In this document: positions 16,224 through 25,521 of the stretch, in pieces
How the letters are laid out: the number at the start of each line of letters is the position of its first letter
How positions within the stretch are numbered: the stretch's first letter is position 1
Position numbers and translations under genes: made by a program
NCBI GenBank assembly: GCA_017617335.1
Contig: JAFZWK010000067.1
Span: 1 to 64,000, forward strand
Direction: 5' to 3'
DNA from: Bacteroidaceae bacterium
GTDB lineage: Bacteria; Bacteroidota; Bacteroidia; Bacteroidales; Bacteroidaceae
DNA: 64,000 nucleotides
Notes under the pieces: generated by a model
Seen by the model: the letters and a program-made list of their open reading frames with translations, nothing else
What the model was told of the DNA's origin: nothing
Databases searched by the model: none

Positions 16224-19200
16224 TTACTTCACCAGAACCTTGTTGCCGTTGATGATGTAGAGACCCTTCTTGGCCTTCTGAACACGTACACCTGTGATGG
16301 TGTAGATGCTGTTCTGGCTGACATCAGTCTTGATGCCTTCCACAGCATTTCCATCGTTGTAGAATGTTCCATCGTCAGCACGTACCACGCGGCCGTGTGT
16401 AGGATCGAGGACAGGGTAGGGATCTTCGCCAAGAGTCTGGAACCACTGATCACTCTCCTGACCTTCGTTCAGGGCAAAGCAGATGGCACCGCTTGCCAGC
16501 TCCTCGGCACTTGCACTGTAGTTGGTAGCCAACGTGTTGGCACCTGATGCGCGTTCAGCGCAGCCTGACATCCAGAAGCTTGTCTCGAAGTTGGCTGAAC
16601 TGTAGTTGCGCAGCCATCCAAGCAAGGCTCCACCATAATTAGAGGTTCCGCCTGTGTACTCAATCTTACCTACGCCTAAGCAGTTGTGGATACCACCACA
16701 GCTGGCATTGTTCACGTATCCGAATATACCACCTACAAAAGCTCCCACGTTGTCGAAGGTGATGGTTCCGTAGTTGGCGCAATTGTAGAAGCTACCTGTA
16801 TTGGTGTAGGCAGCAATACCTGCGAAGCAGTCGTTGTTGCTTGGACCAACTAGCAGCGTACCGCTGAATGAGCAGTTGCGGATGACGGTCGAGTTGCTTG
16901 CTTCACCCGTGATGCCACCTGTATGGGTAAGACCTGATGCTGTGGCATCGATGTTGAGAGCAGAGTGTACATTCGTGATCTGTGCACCATCGCAAGCACC
17001 AATGACACCATTAATCGGATGGTTGCAAATCAGAGTACCCTCGATGCTGAAGTTGCTGACGCTTCCTCCCTTCACCATGCCAAAGAGTCCACCATAGTTG
17101 GCAGTTGTGCTTTGAGTGAAGTTTGTAATCTTGTGGTTCTTTCCATCGAAGTTGCCAGCGAAAGCATTCGTGTTGTTGCCAATTGGATTCCAGTTTGCAA
17201 CTTCTGCCAAGTCGATGTCGTTTACCAGGACGGCGCTGATTCCAGTGTTGCCCTTGTTGACTGTTGCAGCCAGCCAGCGCAGGTTGTTGTAATCAGCTAT
17301 CTGATATACATCACCGATGTTCTCTGGCTCTATGCCGTATACGTTGATGTAGCCCAGGCAGTTCTTCAGGTCAGTCTGAGCCAAGGCTTCCTCCAGCGTG
17401 TAGGCACCTTCCAGACATTTGCTGTCAACAGTCTCAAATACATTGGCAATGCTTTCCAACTCAGCATCGCTGAAGGTGTAGGTTGAAGTCTCGCCGAAGG
17501 CTATATCATAGAGAGCCTCAGCATCTGCGAGCAGAGTGATATAGGCTTGCTTGCACTGATAGATTTCCGTGAAGAGATTAGAGAATTCCTCAACCAATGC
17601 ATACTGTTCTGCACCCGTTGAAGCGCTTTCTGCAGCTGTGATTGCTGCCTGCAAGCGAGTGCGCAGCTCCTCAGAATAGTTGGGATACTTCTTGTACTCG
17701 GCTTGATCGTAGATGTTCTCCTTAAGAGTGGTGGCACGAGCCGCCATGCTTTCCAAAGTGCCACTCAGGTCAGCTTCGCTCACACTACCCAGATAGCGCA
17801 GACTTGTCAGACCGAAGCCGGCCCAGTCACTTCCTGCGTTGGTGCCCCAGTTGGCGATTCCTATGGTCAGCTTGCCATCCTCACCTACGTTTACAGCCAC
17901 CTTGTTGTCGGCATGACGGCCAGCTCCGAAGGCATAGCAGCTGCTCTGAATGCCATGCAGGCCATATCCGATCAGTTCGCCGTAATCATTGTAGATCTCG
18001 CGGTCGGCTGTCTCACCTGTGATGTAGCAGTTCTCGTGATCGATGGCATCTTCCACAGAGATCATGCCTTCAAGGTCAGACATCACGTAGTTCACATTGT
18101 CGTTGGCGTAGATGACAGTAGAGTAGTTGGTGCTGTTCTGGTCGTCAGCAGGACGCTGTCCGGCATACATCTGCATTTCATAGATACCTGGCTTCAGGCC
18201 TTCCACAGTCTGATAGAGGTCGAACTTGTTGTCCCAGAACTCTCCAGCATAGTTCGCGCCGTTGTTGCCAAAGCTGTATGCTGTACCGTCCCATCCTTCC
18301 TTTTCTTGCTTGAAGTCAGGATTGATGAGCAGCAGGGTTATGTCAGAGCCAGCCTTGTATCCGTTGGCGATAGCGGTGCGAAGCAGAGCATCGAGATTCG
18401 TGATCTCAGTGTTCAGTTCTTCAGCGTTCAGCAGATGATTCTCGATGATGTAGGAGTAAGTACCGTTGGTATAGGTCTCGCCTGGCTCAGCGTAATCATC
18501 CAGATATTCTTCCAGGGTGTTGCGCTCTGGGCTGTCGAAGTCGTCGTGCTCATCCAGATATTGAGCCAGATAGGTGCATTTTGCGTCGTACTTTTGGTAT
18601 TCAGCCACAGAAGCATCAATCTTATTGCTCAGATCCTTTGCGGTGTTCAGCATGGCAGCCACACTCTCCATGTCAGTTGCCTGGTACAGCTCTTCCAGAT
18701 TCGTTTCGTAGGCTGTCAGCAGGGCTTGCTCAGCCACTACGTCCAGATCCTTTTCGCTCAGACTCTCGTAGATGTCGCTTAGAACATCCAGGAAGTCTGA
18801 CTCGTTGCCGAACTGCAGTTCAGACATCTGTATCTGGTTGCCAGTGTAAGCCTCGGTTACCACTACCTTGAAGTACTGGTATTCCTCGGTGTTCCCTTCT
18901 GAGAGGCCGAAGTAGCAGGGTGTGAAGCTTGCAGCGGGCAGACGATCCTGGCCGATGCCTTCCTTCTTGTCGATCAGCGTCCAGGCGTCGCTCTCGAACA
19001 CAGCATCATCGTTGTTGTCGAAGTTGGCGCCATAGATGTACCAGGTCTTCCAGTTACGGTTGTAGTATGCCTGAGTGTCGTTGCCCGTTACCAGCGTGTA
19101 GAAGAAGGGAGCTGTGGGCTTGGCTGTCTTGAAGATTGCATAGCCTGGAGTCTCAGGGGTGACTCCTGCCATACCCCATTTGCTGGTCGTCAGTCCGTCA

Positions 19201-21638
19201 ATCAGGGCAGCGAAGCCTTCGTTGCTGGTGAAACCAGTGGAGCCTCGCAGGGCAACGCTACCGCCCAGGATGGCGCTCTCCAAGAGGTTCATCACGTAGA
19301 TGGCTTCGTCCCTTACTGCCTTGTCGTTCAGCTGGCGGTTCTCGATGATGTACTTGTAGGAACCATTGTTGTAGGTCTCGCCTGGTTCGATATACTCGTC
19401 GAGATACTTCTCCAGGAATTCACGGCTGGGGCCTGTGAAGTCTGTGTAGGTACTCAGGTAGTCTGTGACGTAGTCGATGCTGTCCTGATAGGCTGCGTAG
19501 GATTCGGCTGATGAGGCGATGCTCGTCTGGAGCGAGGTCAGCTCTGAATAGAGACTGTACATCGTGGTGATGGAAGTCGTTTTGCGCAGCTGTCCCAATG
19601 CTTCAGCGTAGCGGTCAGTCAGCGACTTCAGGGCTACCACGTCATAGTCGAACTCAGATGCCAAGGCATATAATTCGCTTCGCAAGCTCAGGAAGTTGCT
19701 TTGGTTGCCGAAACTCAGTTCGCCCATCTGCTGGAGTCCGCCGCCCGATGCGGTGATTACCACCTTGAAGTACTGGTATTCCGTGGTGACGGTGGTCGAG
19801 GTGTAGAAGTAGGCAGCCACCTTGTTGGCAGCAGGCAGCTGATCGGTTCCGATGTTCACCTTCTCGTCTATCAGTACCCATCCGTCGGCATCCTTGGTGG
19901 CTTCCTCGTCGCTGGCGAAGTTTCCTCCGTAGATGTACCAGGTCTTCCAGTTGCGGTCAGGGCTGTTGCCTGTATCGTTACCTGTGAACAGACGATAGTA
20001 AGAGGGTTTGATGGGGTCGCTTGCCTTGAAGACGATCCACCAGCCGTTGTCGTAGCCTTCATGGCCCGTGTTTGCACACCACTTGGTGTCGTCGTCGCCG
20101 TCCACCAGACTCTCGTAACCCTCGGCCTGGTTGAAGCCCATCACACCGCTCAGAGGCTCATACGTCACGTCGATGCCTGTGTCGCTTCCTGTGGAGTAGA
20201 GCTCAAGCAGCTCGAGAAGGAAGTTCGTCTCAGCGTCTATCTCGGATGAACCCAGTGAGTGATTCTCCCAGATGTAGGGATAAGAGCCGTTGGGGAAGTT
20301 GCCGTTGGGCTCAATGGTGTTGTTCACGTAGTCGTTGATGGTAGCTTGGCCGGCTGAAGCAATCTTGCCTGCTTCCAGCTCGCTCTTGGCAAAGTTAACC
20401 GTGCTCTGGTAGCTTGCGTATGCACCTGCACTTGCGCCTATCTTGCTCTGGAGATCGAGCATCTCAAAACGCAGGGTAATCAGTTCTTCGATGTCGTTGA
20501 TGCTCTTCATCGCCTCCAACTTGGCCTGATAGCTGTCAAGTAAGGCTTTTTCTGCCACTACATTTGTGTCGTATCCGCTCATTTCGTGGAGGAAGGTAGA
20601 ACGTACCTGAGAGAACTGGGATTGCTGGCCGAATACCAACTCTCCCATCTGGATCAGTGTGCCGCTGTAGGCCTCGTCGATCTCCACCTTGTAATACTGA
20701 TAGGGCGTAGTGTTTTTTTCCGATAGGCCAAAGTAGAACTCTGTGTAGTTGGCTGCGCCCAAGCGGTCCTGTCCCACGTTCTCCTTCATGTCTATCAGCG
20801 CCCATCCTTGTGCATCGCGCGTAGCCTGGTCTTCGCTCTCGAAGTTGGCACCGTAGATGCGCCACGTCTTCCAGTTACGGCCAGGATTGCCCTGCGTGTC
20901 GTTTCCTGTCATCAGGCTGTAGTAGGCAGGTACCAGTTCCTTGTTGGCCTTGAAGACGATCCACCAGCCGTTGTCGTAGCCTTCGTGAGTGTTGTTCGAG
21001 CACCATTTCGTGTTGCCGTTTCCGTCCACCAGGCTGGGGAAGCTCTCATTGTCGTTGAAACCCTTCACACCACTCAGGGCCGTGTAGGTGATGTTGGTGT
21101 TCTCGCCGAACATGAACTCGCTCATCTGGATAGTGGTTCCGTCGGATGCCTCTTCCACCTTGATCATGAAGTACTGGAAAGCAGTACTGTTGTCCTCGGT
21201 GAATTCGAATGTGGCCGAAACCAAGTCTCCCGCAGGCAACTGATCGTTTGTCACCTCGGTATGATGGTCTATCAGGACCCATGCCTCAGACCCTTCAACG
21301 GCCTCGTCGTCACTCGCGAAGTTCGCACCATAGATGTCCCAGCTGCGCCAGTTTCTTCCAGGGAACCTCGACGTGTCACCACCCGTGATCAGGGTGTACA
21401 CGCTGGGCACCAACGCTTCGTCGGATTTGAAGATGATGGTAGCGGGAGCATCCGTCAACCACTTGGTTGCCGTACGTCCATCCACCAGGCACTGATAGCC
21501 CTCGAAACCCGTTCCGCCGGTTCCCGTCATGGCTGTCAGACCAACTCCCCATGCACTCTGTCCCACCACGCACATCAGCGCTGTCAGGACAAGTGTCAGC
21601 AGGAAGTGATTCCTTTTCGCAGATAATCTTTTCTCCAT
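16224..21638 (-). CDS. giant repetitive secreted protein with discoidin-like and GLUG repeats
   Basis: An 1804-residue exported protein. A signal peptide (about 1-30) is followed by four related discoidin-like (F5/8 type C-like) modules near 33-180, 183-340, 492-650 and 800-955, each carrying SLVDG-x-TKW and WKTW-x-IYGANF. The last three are each followed by a helical linker of about 145 residues, often ending with a YPNGSY-x-YI-x-EN motif, so the unit of about 307 residues is tandemly repeated. Then come a carbohydrate-binding-like beta-sandwich (about 1115-1290), a helical region, glycine-rich GLUG repeats (about 1430-1690) and a C-terminal sorting-like tail ending GLYIINGNKVLVK. Probably a surface adhesin or glycan-binding protein; no catalytic domain is visible. 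Confidence 0.85.
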   Translation of the reverse strand: MEKRLSAKRNHFLLTLVLTALMCVVGQSAWGVGLTAMTGTGGTGFEGYQCLVDGRTATKWLTDAPATIIFKSDEALVPSVYTLITGGDTSRFPGRNWRSWDIYGANFASDDEAVEGSEAWVLIDHHTEVTNDQLPAGDLVSATFEFTEDNSTAFQYFMIKVEEASDGTTIQMSEFMFGENTNITYTALSGVKGFNDNESFPSLVDGNGNTKWCSNNTHEGYDNGWWIVFKANKELVPAYYSLMTGNDTQGNPGRNWKTWRIYGANFESEDQATRDAQGWALIDMKENVGQDRLGAANYTEFYFGLSEKNTTPYQYYKVEIDEAYSGTLIQMGELVFGQQSQFSQVRSTFLHEMSGYDTNVVAEKALLDSYQAKLEAMKSINDIEELITLRFEMLDLQSKIGASAGAYASYQSTVNFAKSELEAGKIASAGQATINDYVNNTIEPNGNFPNGSYPYIWENHSLGSSEIDAETNFLLELLELYSTGSDTGIDVTYEPLSGVMGFNQAEGYESLVDGDDDTKWCANTGHEGYDNGWWIVFKASDPIKPSYYRLFTGNDTGNSPDRNWKTWYIYGGNFASDEEATKDADGWVLIDEKVNIGTDQLPAANKVAAYFYTSTTVTTEYQYFKVVITASGGGLQQMGELSFGNQSNFLSLRSELYALASEFDYDVVALKSLTDRYAEALGQLRKTTSITTMYSLYSELTSLQTSIASSAESYAAYQDSIDYVTDYLSTYTDFTGPSREFLEKYLDEYIEPGETYNNGSYKYIIENRQLNDKAVRDEAIYVMNLLESAILGGSVALRGSTGFTSNEGFAALIDGLTTSKWGMAGVTPETPGYAIFKTAKPTAPFFYTLVTGNDTQAYYNRNWKTWYIYGANFDNNDDAVFESDAWTLIDKKEGIGQDRLPAASFTPCYFGLSEGNTEEYQYFKVVVTEAYTGNQIQMSELQFGNESDFLDVLSDIYESLSEKDLDVVAEQALLTAYETNLEELYQATDMESVAAMLNTAKDLSNKIDASVAEYQKYDAKCTYLAQYLDEHDDFDSPERNTLEEYLDDYAEPGETYTNGTYSYIIENHLLNAEELNTEITNLDALLRTAIANGYKAGSDITLLLINPDFKQEKEGWDGTAYSFGNNGANYAGEFWDNKFDLYQTVEGLKPGIYEMQMYAGQRPADDQNSTNYSTVIYANDNVNYVMSDLEGMISVEDAIDHENCYITGETADREIYNDYGELIGYGLHGIQSSCYAFGAGRHADNKVAVNVGEDGKLTIGIANWGTNAGSDWAGFGLTSLRYLGSVSEADLSGTLESMAARATTLKENIYDQAEYKKYPNYSEELRTRLQAAITAAESASTGAEQYALVEEFSNLFTEIYQCKQAYITLLADAEALYDIAFGETSTYTFSDAELESIANVFETVDSKCLEGAYTLEEALAQTDLKNCLGYINVYGIEPENIGDVYQIADYNNLRWLAATVNKGNTGISAVLVNDIDLAEVANWNPIGNNTNAFAGNFDGKNHKITNFTQSTTANYGGLFGMVKGGSVSNFSIEGTLICNHPINGVIGACDGAQITNVHSALNIDATASGLTHTGGITGEASNSTVIRNCSFSGTLLVGPSNNDCFAGIAAYTNTGSFYNCANYGTITFDNVGAFVGGIFGYVNNASCGGIHNCLGVGKIEYTGGTSNYGGALLGWLRNYSSANFETSFWMSGCAERASGANTLATNYSASAEELASGAICFALNEGQESDQWFQTLGEDPYPVLDPTHGRVVRADDGTFYNDGNAVEGIKTDVSQNSIYTITGVRVQKAKKGLYIINGNKVLVK

Positions 21639-21703
21639 AAATAATTAGAATTAGTTGTTGGTAATTTGTATGTAATGTTTCTCTGTTTATCGCATTTTTC
21701 TGC

Positions 21704-21712
21704 ACAAAGGTA
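21704..21712 (-). promoter_or_regulatory. promoter -7 box of the giant secreted protein
   Basis: TACCTTTGT on the minus strand matches TAnnTTTG. It lies 65 nt upstream of the start codon at 21638. Confidence 0.5.
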
Positions 21713-21942
21713 CGAAAAAGTTTCGAGAAATCCAAATTTTCGCATGGATATTTTTAAAATAAGGGGAAAGGATGGAAACAAAGGTCTCCTGAGTTCTCGT
21801 GTTGTGAAAAATCCATACAACCAGCCACGATGATGACACTATGAGACAACGAATCTTGCCCGTTACATGGCAATGTAACGCATTACATACAGGGAATCTG
21901 AAAGGTATCTATTTGATAAATAGTGTGTTATGAAAATAATTC

Positions 21943-22136
21943 CGTTACACTGTTACACTGTTACACTGTTACATTCCGATTTTTTATTTTCCGTTACGTA
22001 GGAAGTGACTTTAAGTTTTATATTATATATTATATAAATACATTTATATAATATATAATATAAAGATAAATGTCCACATTCTTCTTCCGATTCGATTTTA
22101 GCAAATGTAACAGTGTAACAGTGTAACAGTGTAACT
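21943..22136. repeat. inverted tandem-repeat element A (TGTTACAC arms, AT-rich palindrome core)
   Basis: The left arm is four 8-bp units of the type TGTTACAC (21943-21974). The right arm is four units of the reverse complement GTGTAACA (22105-22136). Between them lies a perfect 23-bp AT-only inverted repeat with a 2-nt loop (22017-22039 and 22042-22064). Both levels could fold into a cruciform or long hairpin. No gene is inside. Two elements of the same design but with other arm sequences occur at 42567 and 60975. Confidence 0.8.
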
Positions 22137-22246
22137 CTGTCAATGGCAATACGACAAGAGCAGTAGCAGTAAAATTAATCTCTCTTTTCTTTACACTTTT
22201 TACTCAATCATTTAACAATATTTCACGCGCGCACGGCCATATTTCA

Positions 22247-22279
22247 TTTGGTAATCTCGATTATTTTTCGTATCTTTGC
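22247..22279 (+). promoter_or_regulatory. orphan plus-strand promoter reading into array 2
   Basis: TTTG at 22247-22250 and TATCTTTGC at 22271-22279 are separated by exactly 20 nt, the full Bacteroidetes promoter. No plus-strand gene lies downstream; the transcript would contain the 22-bp array and then run antisense to the TonB receptor gene ending at 22418. Confidence 0.6.
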
Positions 22280-22354
22280 AACGTGAAGGAATGAGGAAAT
22301 CGACACGACGGAAATCCGGAGCCGACACGCTGAAATCCCGATTCTGACACGTTG
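22279..22354. repeat. 22-bp-phased array 2 (degenerate copies)
   Basis: Related 10-mers start at 22279 (CAACGTGAAG), 22301 (CGACACGACG), 22323 (CGACACGCTG) and 22345 (TGACACGTTG), all exactly 22 bp apart. The copies are diverged, yet the phase is kept. A GTCCC/GGGAC hairpin follows at 22353-22369. Confidence 0.65.
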
Positions 22355-22417
22355 TCCCAGGTGCAGGGACAGGAGAGAGAATTGACTTGGTGTGTATGTG
22401 TTTGCAGCTGTTGCCGC

Positions 22418-24886
22418 TCAGAAGCGGATGCTCAGGTCAGCGCCCACTTGCAGGGGTCGGCCGCGCTGGGCAAAGTAGAGCTGACGGCCTGTGGCGTTGC
22501 TGTCGAAGGCGAAGGTGTTGTAACGTGTGTTGGCGAGGTTGCGGCCCCAGAGCAGAAGGGAGACATCGTGGGCAAAGTCGAGGCGCAGATGGGCGCCTGG
22601 GGTGGCGTAGAAGGGCTGGGAGTAGGTCTCCGTCTCGTCCCAGTAAATTTGGCCCTGGGCAGTAAGGTCGGCACCAACGGTGAGGGCTTGCAGGGCCGAC
22701 AGGTTGACAGGGATGCGGTAATCGGCACGAAGGGCCAGCGTGTGGGCGGGCACGAAGGGAACGGCATTGCCTTCGTAGGAGACTGCCTTGCCGTCGATGG
22801 TGTCGTCGAATCGCTTGAAGGCAGCGTGGGTGAAGCCGTAGGACAGGTGATAGGAGAGGCGGTCATCGTGGGCAAAACCGTGCAGGGCAAGCTCGAGTCC
22901 ACAGCTGCGGCTCTGGGCAGCATTGACGGTGAGCCGACCGTATCCGTAGTTGTTGGCAAAGCGGGCAACCTGCTGGTTGTGAACCTCCATGTAGAAGAGG
23001 GCTGCATCGAACTGGAGGCGATGCTGGAAGAGGTTGAGGTGAGTACCCAGTTCGTAGTTCCACGAGGTTTCGGGCTTGTAGCTGATGGCGTCGCGAATCT
23101 GCCCGTATCCCTGAGCGTCGTGCTCTACATTCAGATCTGCACGGGCCGATTGGGCGTAGCGGCGCAGTTCGGGTTGCAGGATGTCGCTGAAGGACTGGAT
23201 GTTGTAGCCGCCAGCACGATAGCCCTTGCTGAACGTGGCGTAGAGGACTCCGTTGTCGAGCTTGTAACGCAGGGCAGCCTTGGGCAGAAGCTGATGGAAG
23301 AATTGGTCGTCGGAGTGGCGGAGAATATCGGAAACCATCGCGTCGACATGAACGCCCAGCACACTCTCGACGATGTGTGCCTCGGCACCTGTATGGTAAT
23401 CGATGGCAACGTGGCTGAGGTCGTAGCGCAAGCCAAGCGTGGCGGTGAGGCGTTGGGTAAGGTCGTAGTTGCTTTCGTGGAAGAGGCCGAGGTTCTGTTG
23501 TGGGGTGGAGAACAGGCCGAAGATGGGCTGGTTGATATCCATGCGGATGTGGCAGCCTCCACGTGCCTCGATGTCGGCAATGGTCTCGGCATCAGCCTGG
23601 GTGAGAGCGTCTTCGCGCGACATGCCTTGTTCCATCAGTTCCAACATGCGTCGCCCTGACATGGCGTTGAGCATCCCGTTGTAGGCGTAGTCCTGAATGG
23701 TCTGCGAGAGATAGTCGTTCATGGCTGGACGGAAGATGACAGGCGCATTCACTCGATGCCAGAGGGCTGACACGAAGGCTCCCGTTGCCCATTGCCAACG
23801 CCCTTGTCCTTCGTCGCGGTTCTTCAGCGTTATCTCCTCGGTCAAGGCACGCTGGCGCTGGTGCTGGCTCATGCGCATGAGGTCAGCCTGAGTGTAGTCG
23901 ATGTCCATGTGCATGTGGTCGCGCAGGTATTGGAAGCTGGTGGCTGAGGTAAGCGTGAAGTTGGGAGCCAGCCATTGCGTGGTGAGCCCTGTGGTGAGAA
24001 GGTGGCGCTGGTAGTCGCTTTCATAATCGGTGGTCGGCAAGTCAGCTCGTCCGCTTTCGAGGTTGAGCTGTCCGTAGGGGAATCCTTTCTGGTCAACCCA
24101 TTGGTAGTCTGCCGTAAGGTCGAAGGAAAGAACACGTGAGGGAAGATAAACGGTGCGGAATCGGCCTCCAGCCTCATTGCTGAGATCAGCCTGACGGCCT
24201 GTCGTCTGGTTCTTCCAGAAACCATTCTGCCCATTGTAGAACGAGGCTACAGACAGGGCAAAGCGTTCGCTGAATCGGTGGGAATGACTTGCTTCGGCCT
24301 GACGATGACCATAAGTGCCCCCACAGACGCGAAGGTCGGTACCCTGATGGTTCATGGGATTGCGCGAATAAAGTCGGAGCAGTCCACCCTCTGAGTTCAT
24401 GCCATAAAGAGTGCCTTGCGGACCTCGCAACACATCAACACGTTCCAACCCATAGGTATGAAAATTGTACATGCTCTTCGTCATCAGTGGGATGCCGTCG
24501 ACATACATGCCCAGGGCTGAGCTTCCTTCTTTGGAGCCGATACCGCGAATATAGGCTGACGAAGTGTAGCGCGATCCGTAATCAGGCATCGAAAACGTAG
24601 GGACGTAGAGACTGATTTGCCGCACATCGTGGAGTCCCAATCCCTGCAGGTCGGCAGCCGAGAACATGGTGCTGCTCAGGGCTTGTGTGCGCAGTCGTCC
24701 GCTCTCCTTGGGTTGAGTCACAACAACGATCTCGTCGAGGTCAACAACACGTGAGCTGTCAGCCTTCTCCTCTTCCGTGAGGGAAAGAGAGACAGGATCA
24801 ATCGAGGATAAAGTGCTTTCAGCACGAAGGCCTGTTAGAACCATCGTGCTGAGCAATCCAACAATCAATCCCTTTGCAGTAAGCAT
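22418..24886 (-). CDS. TonB-dependent outer membrane receptor
   Basis: An 822-residue receptor that would import a ligand across the outer membrane using TonB energy. It has a signal peptide (about 1-22), a TonB-box-like LDEIVVVTQ near 50, a plug with IRGIGSKEGSSALGMYVDGIPL and VDVLRGPQGTLYGMNSEGG, and a beta-barrel ending in the C-terminal aromatic LSIRF. The plug lacks the CarboxypepD-like N-terminal extension of SusC proteins. It starts 3 nt after the stop of a calycin-like lipoprotein gene, so the two form an operon. Ligand unknown; siderophore or haem-type compounds are possible by analogy. Confidence 0.9.
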   Translation of the reverse strand: MLTAKGLIVGLLSTMVLTGLRAESTLSSIDPVSLSLTEEEKADSSRVVDLDEIVVVTQPKESGRLRTQALSSTMFSAADLQGLGLHDVRQISLYVPTFSMPDYGSRYTSSAYIRGIGSKEGSSALGMYVDGIPLMTKSMYNFHTYGLERVDVLRGPQGTLYGMNSEGGLLRLYSRNPMNHQGTDLRVCGGTYGHRQAEASHSHRFSERFALSVASFYNGQNGFWKNQTTGRQADLSNEAGGRFRTVYLPSRVLSFDLTADYQWVDQKGFPYGQLNLESGRADLPTTDYESDYQRHLLTTGLTTQWLAPNFTLTSATSFQYLRDHMHMDIDYTQADLMRMSQHQRQRALTEEITLKNRDEGQGRWQWATGAFVSALWHRVNAPVIFRPAMNDYLSQTIQDYAYNGMLNAMSGRRMLELMEQGMSREDALTQADAETIADIEARGGCHIRMDINQPIFGLFSTPQQNLGLFHESNYDLTQRLTATLGLRYDLSHVAIDYHTGAEAHIVESVLGVHVDAMVSDILRHSDDQFFHQLLPKAALRYKLDNGVLYATFSKGYRAGGYNIQSFSDILQPELRRYAQSARADLNVEHDAQGYGQIRDAISYKPETSWNYELGTHLNLFQHRLQFDAALFYMEVHNQQVARFANNYGYGRLTVNAAQSRSCGLELALHGFAHDDRLSYHLSYGFTHAAFKRFDDTIDGKAVSYEGNAVPFVPAHTLALRADYRIPVNLSALQALTVGADLTAQGQIYWDETETYSQPFYATPGAHLRLDFAHDVSLLLWGRNLANTRYNTFAFDSNATGRQLYFAQRGRPLQVGADLSIRF

Positions 24887-24889
24887 CGC

Positions 24890-25414
24890 TTATTCTTCGG
24901 CTGGGGGATTTCCTGTCTGGAATGTGAAGATCATCTCGCCGTGGGCGCCTGCTGTTGTCATGTTGGCAATAATGACGGCCGTCATCTGCTTCTTGTCAGC
25001 GCTGATGGCAGCATGGGACAGCTTGCAGCCGAACTCCTGCGTCGTGTTGTCGCGCGGATTATTCATCACGAACGAGCCATCTCCTTCCTGCAGGATGTAC
25101 CCTTCGCCGGATTCTATCTTGGTGGCCTTGATGCCTGTGATGGTGGCTGTGCCCCAAGTGTTGTTCTTGAAAGTGGCAATCAGCATGCCTTCATCGGATA
25201 AGGCCAGGGTGAACGTGTCGCCCTCATAGTTTTTGTTGATGAAGTTGGTGGTCAGGTGAGTCCAGCCGGTGTATGTGCCCACTACTTCCTTGTAGACTTT
25301 TTGTCCTTCGCCCTTGTCTTGGGGGTCCAGTTCGTCGTCATCGCCGCAGGCGGTAATCAGGGATGTGCCCAAGAGAAGGGCAGCGATAAGGGGGAAAATA
25401 CGGAACAATTTCAT
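24890..25414 (-). CDS. calycin-like lipoprotein, partner of the TonB receptor
   Basis: Start chosen at ATG 25414, giving 174 residues. A signal peptide ends in the lipobox LITAC, with the following Asp residues (GDDDELD) common in surface-exposed Bacteroidetes lipoproteins. The mature part is beta-rich (VVGTYTGWTHL, GDTFTLALSDEGMLIATF, GYILQEGDGSFVMN) and fits the calycin-like barrel fold. It ends 3 nt before the receptor start, so it likely works with that receptor in ligand capture. Family assignment is from pattern only. Confidence 0.75.
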   Translation of the reverse strand: MKLFRIFPLIAALLLGTSLITACGDDDELDPQDKGEGQKVYKEVVGTYTGWTHLTTNFINKNYEGDTFTLALSDEGMLIATFKNNTWGTATITGIKATKIESGEGYILQEGDGSFVMNNPRDNTTQEFGCKLSHAAISADKKQMTAVIIANMTTAGAHGEMIFTFQTGNPPAEE

Positions 25415-25442
25415 ATACTTTACTTGTTTGGGGTTTGTGGGT

Positions 25443-25451
25443 GCAAAGATA
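25443..25451 (-). promoter_or_regulatory. promoter -7 box of the lipoprotein-receptor operon
   Basis: TATCTTTGC on the minus strand, a perfect -7 box 29 nt before the ATG at 25414. Confidence 0.6.
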
Positions 25452-25453
25452 AT

Positions 25454-25479
25454 GAGGATTGCCCACATGAACAATCCTC
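25454..25479. promoter_or_regulatory. inverted repeat GAGGATTG-N10-CAATCCTC at the promoter
   Basis: A perfect 8-bp inverted repeat with a 10-nt loop sits directly upstream of the -7 box, between the -7 and -33 positions. It could be an operator for a dimeric regulator, or the terminator hairpin of the upstream carboxyltransferase gene, although the T run after it is weak. Confidence 0.4.
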
Positions 25480-25521
25480 ATTTGTTATGATTTTAAGAGA
25501 AAAGAGGGGGAGGAGTTCTAT

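Noticed and set aside
22352..23659. 435-codon plus-strand frame antisense to the TonB receptor
   Set aside because: Composition (Gly/Val/Glu-rich) mirrors the receptor gene in reverse, with no domain; it is not taken as the product of the orphan promoter.
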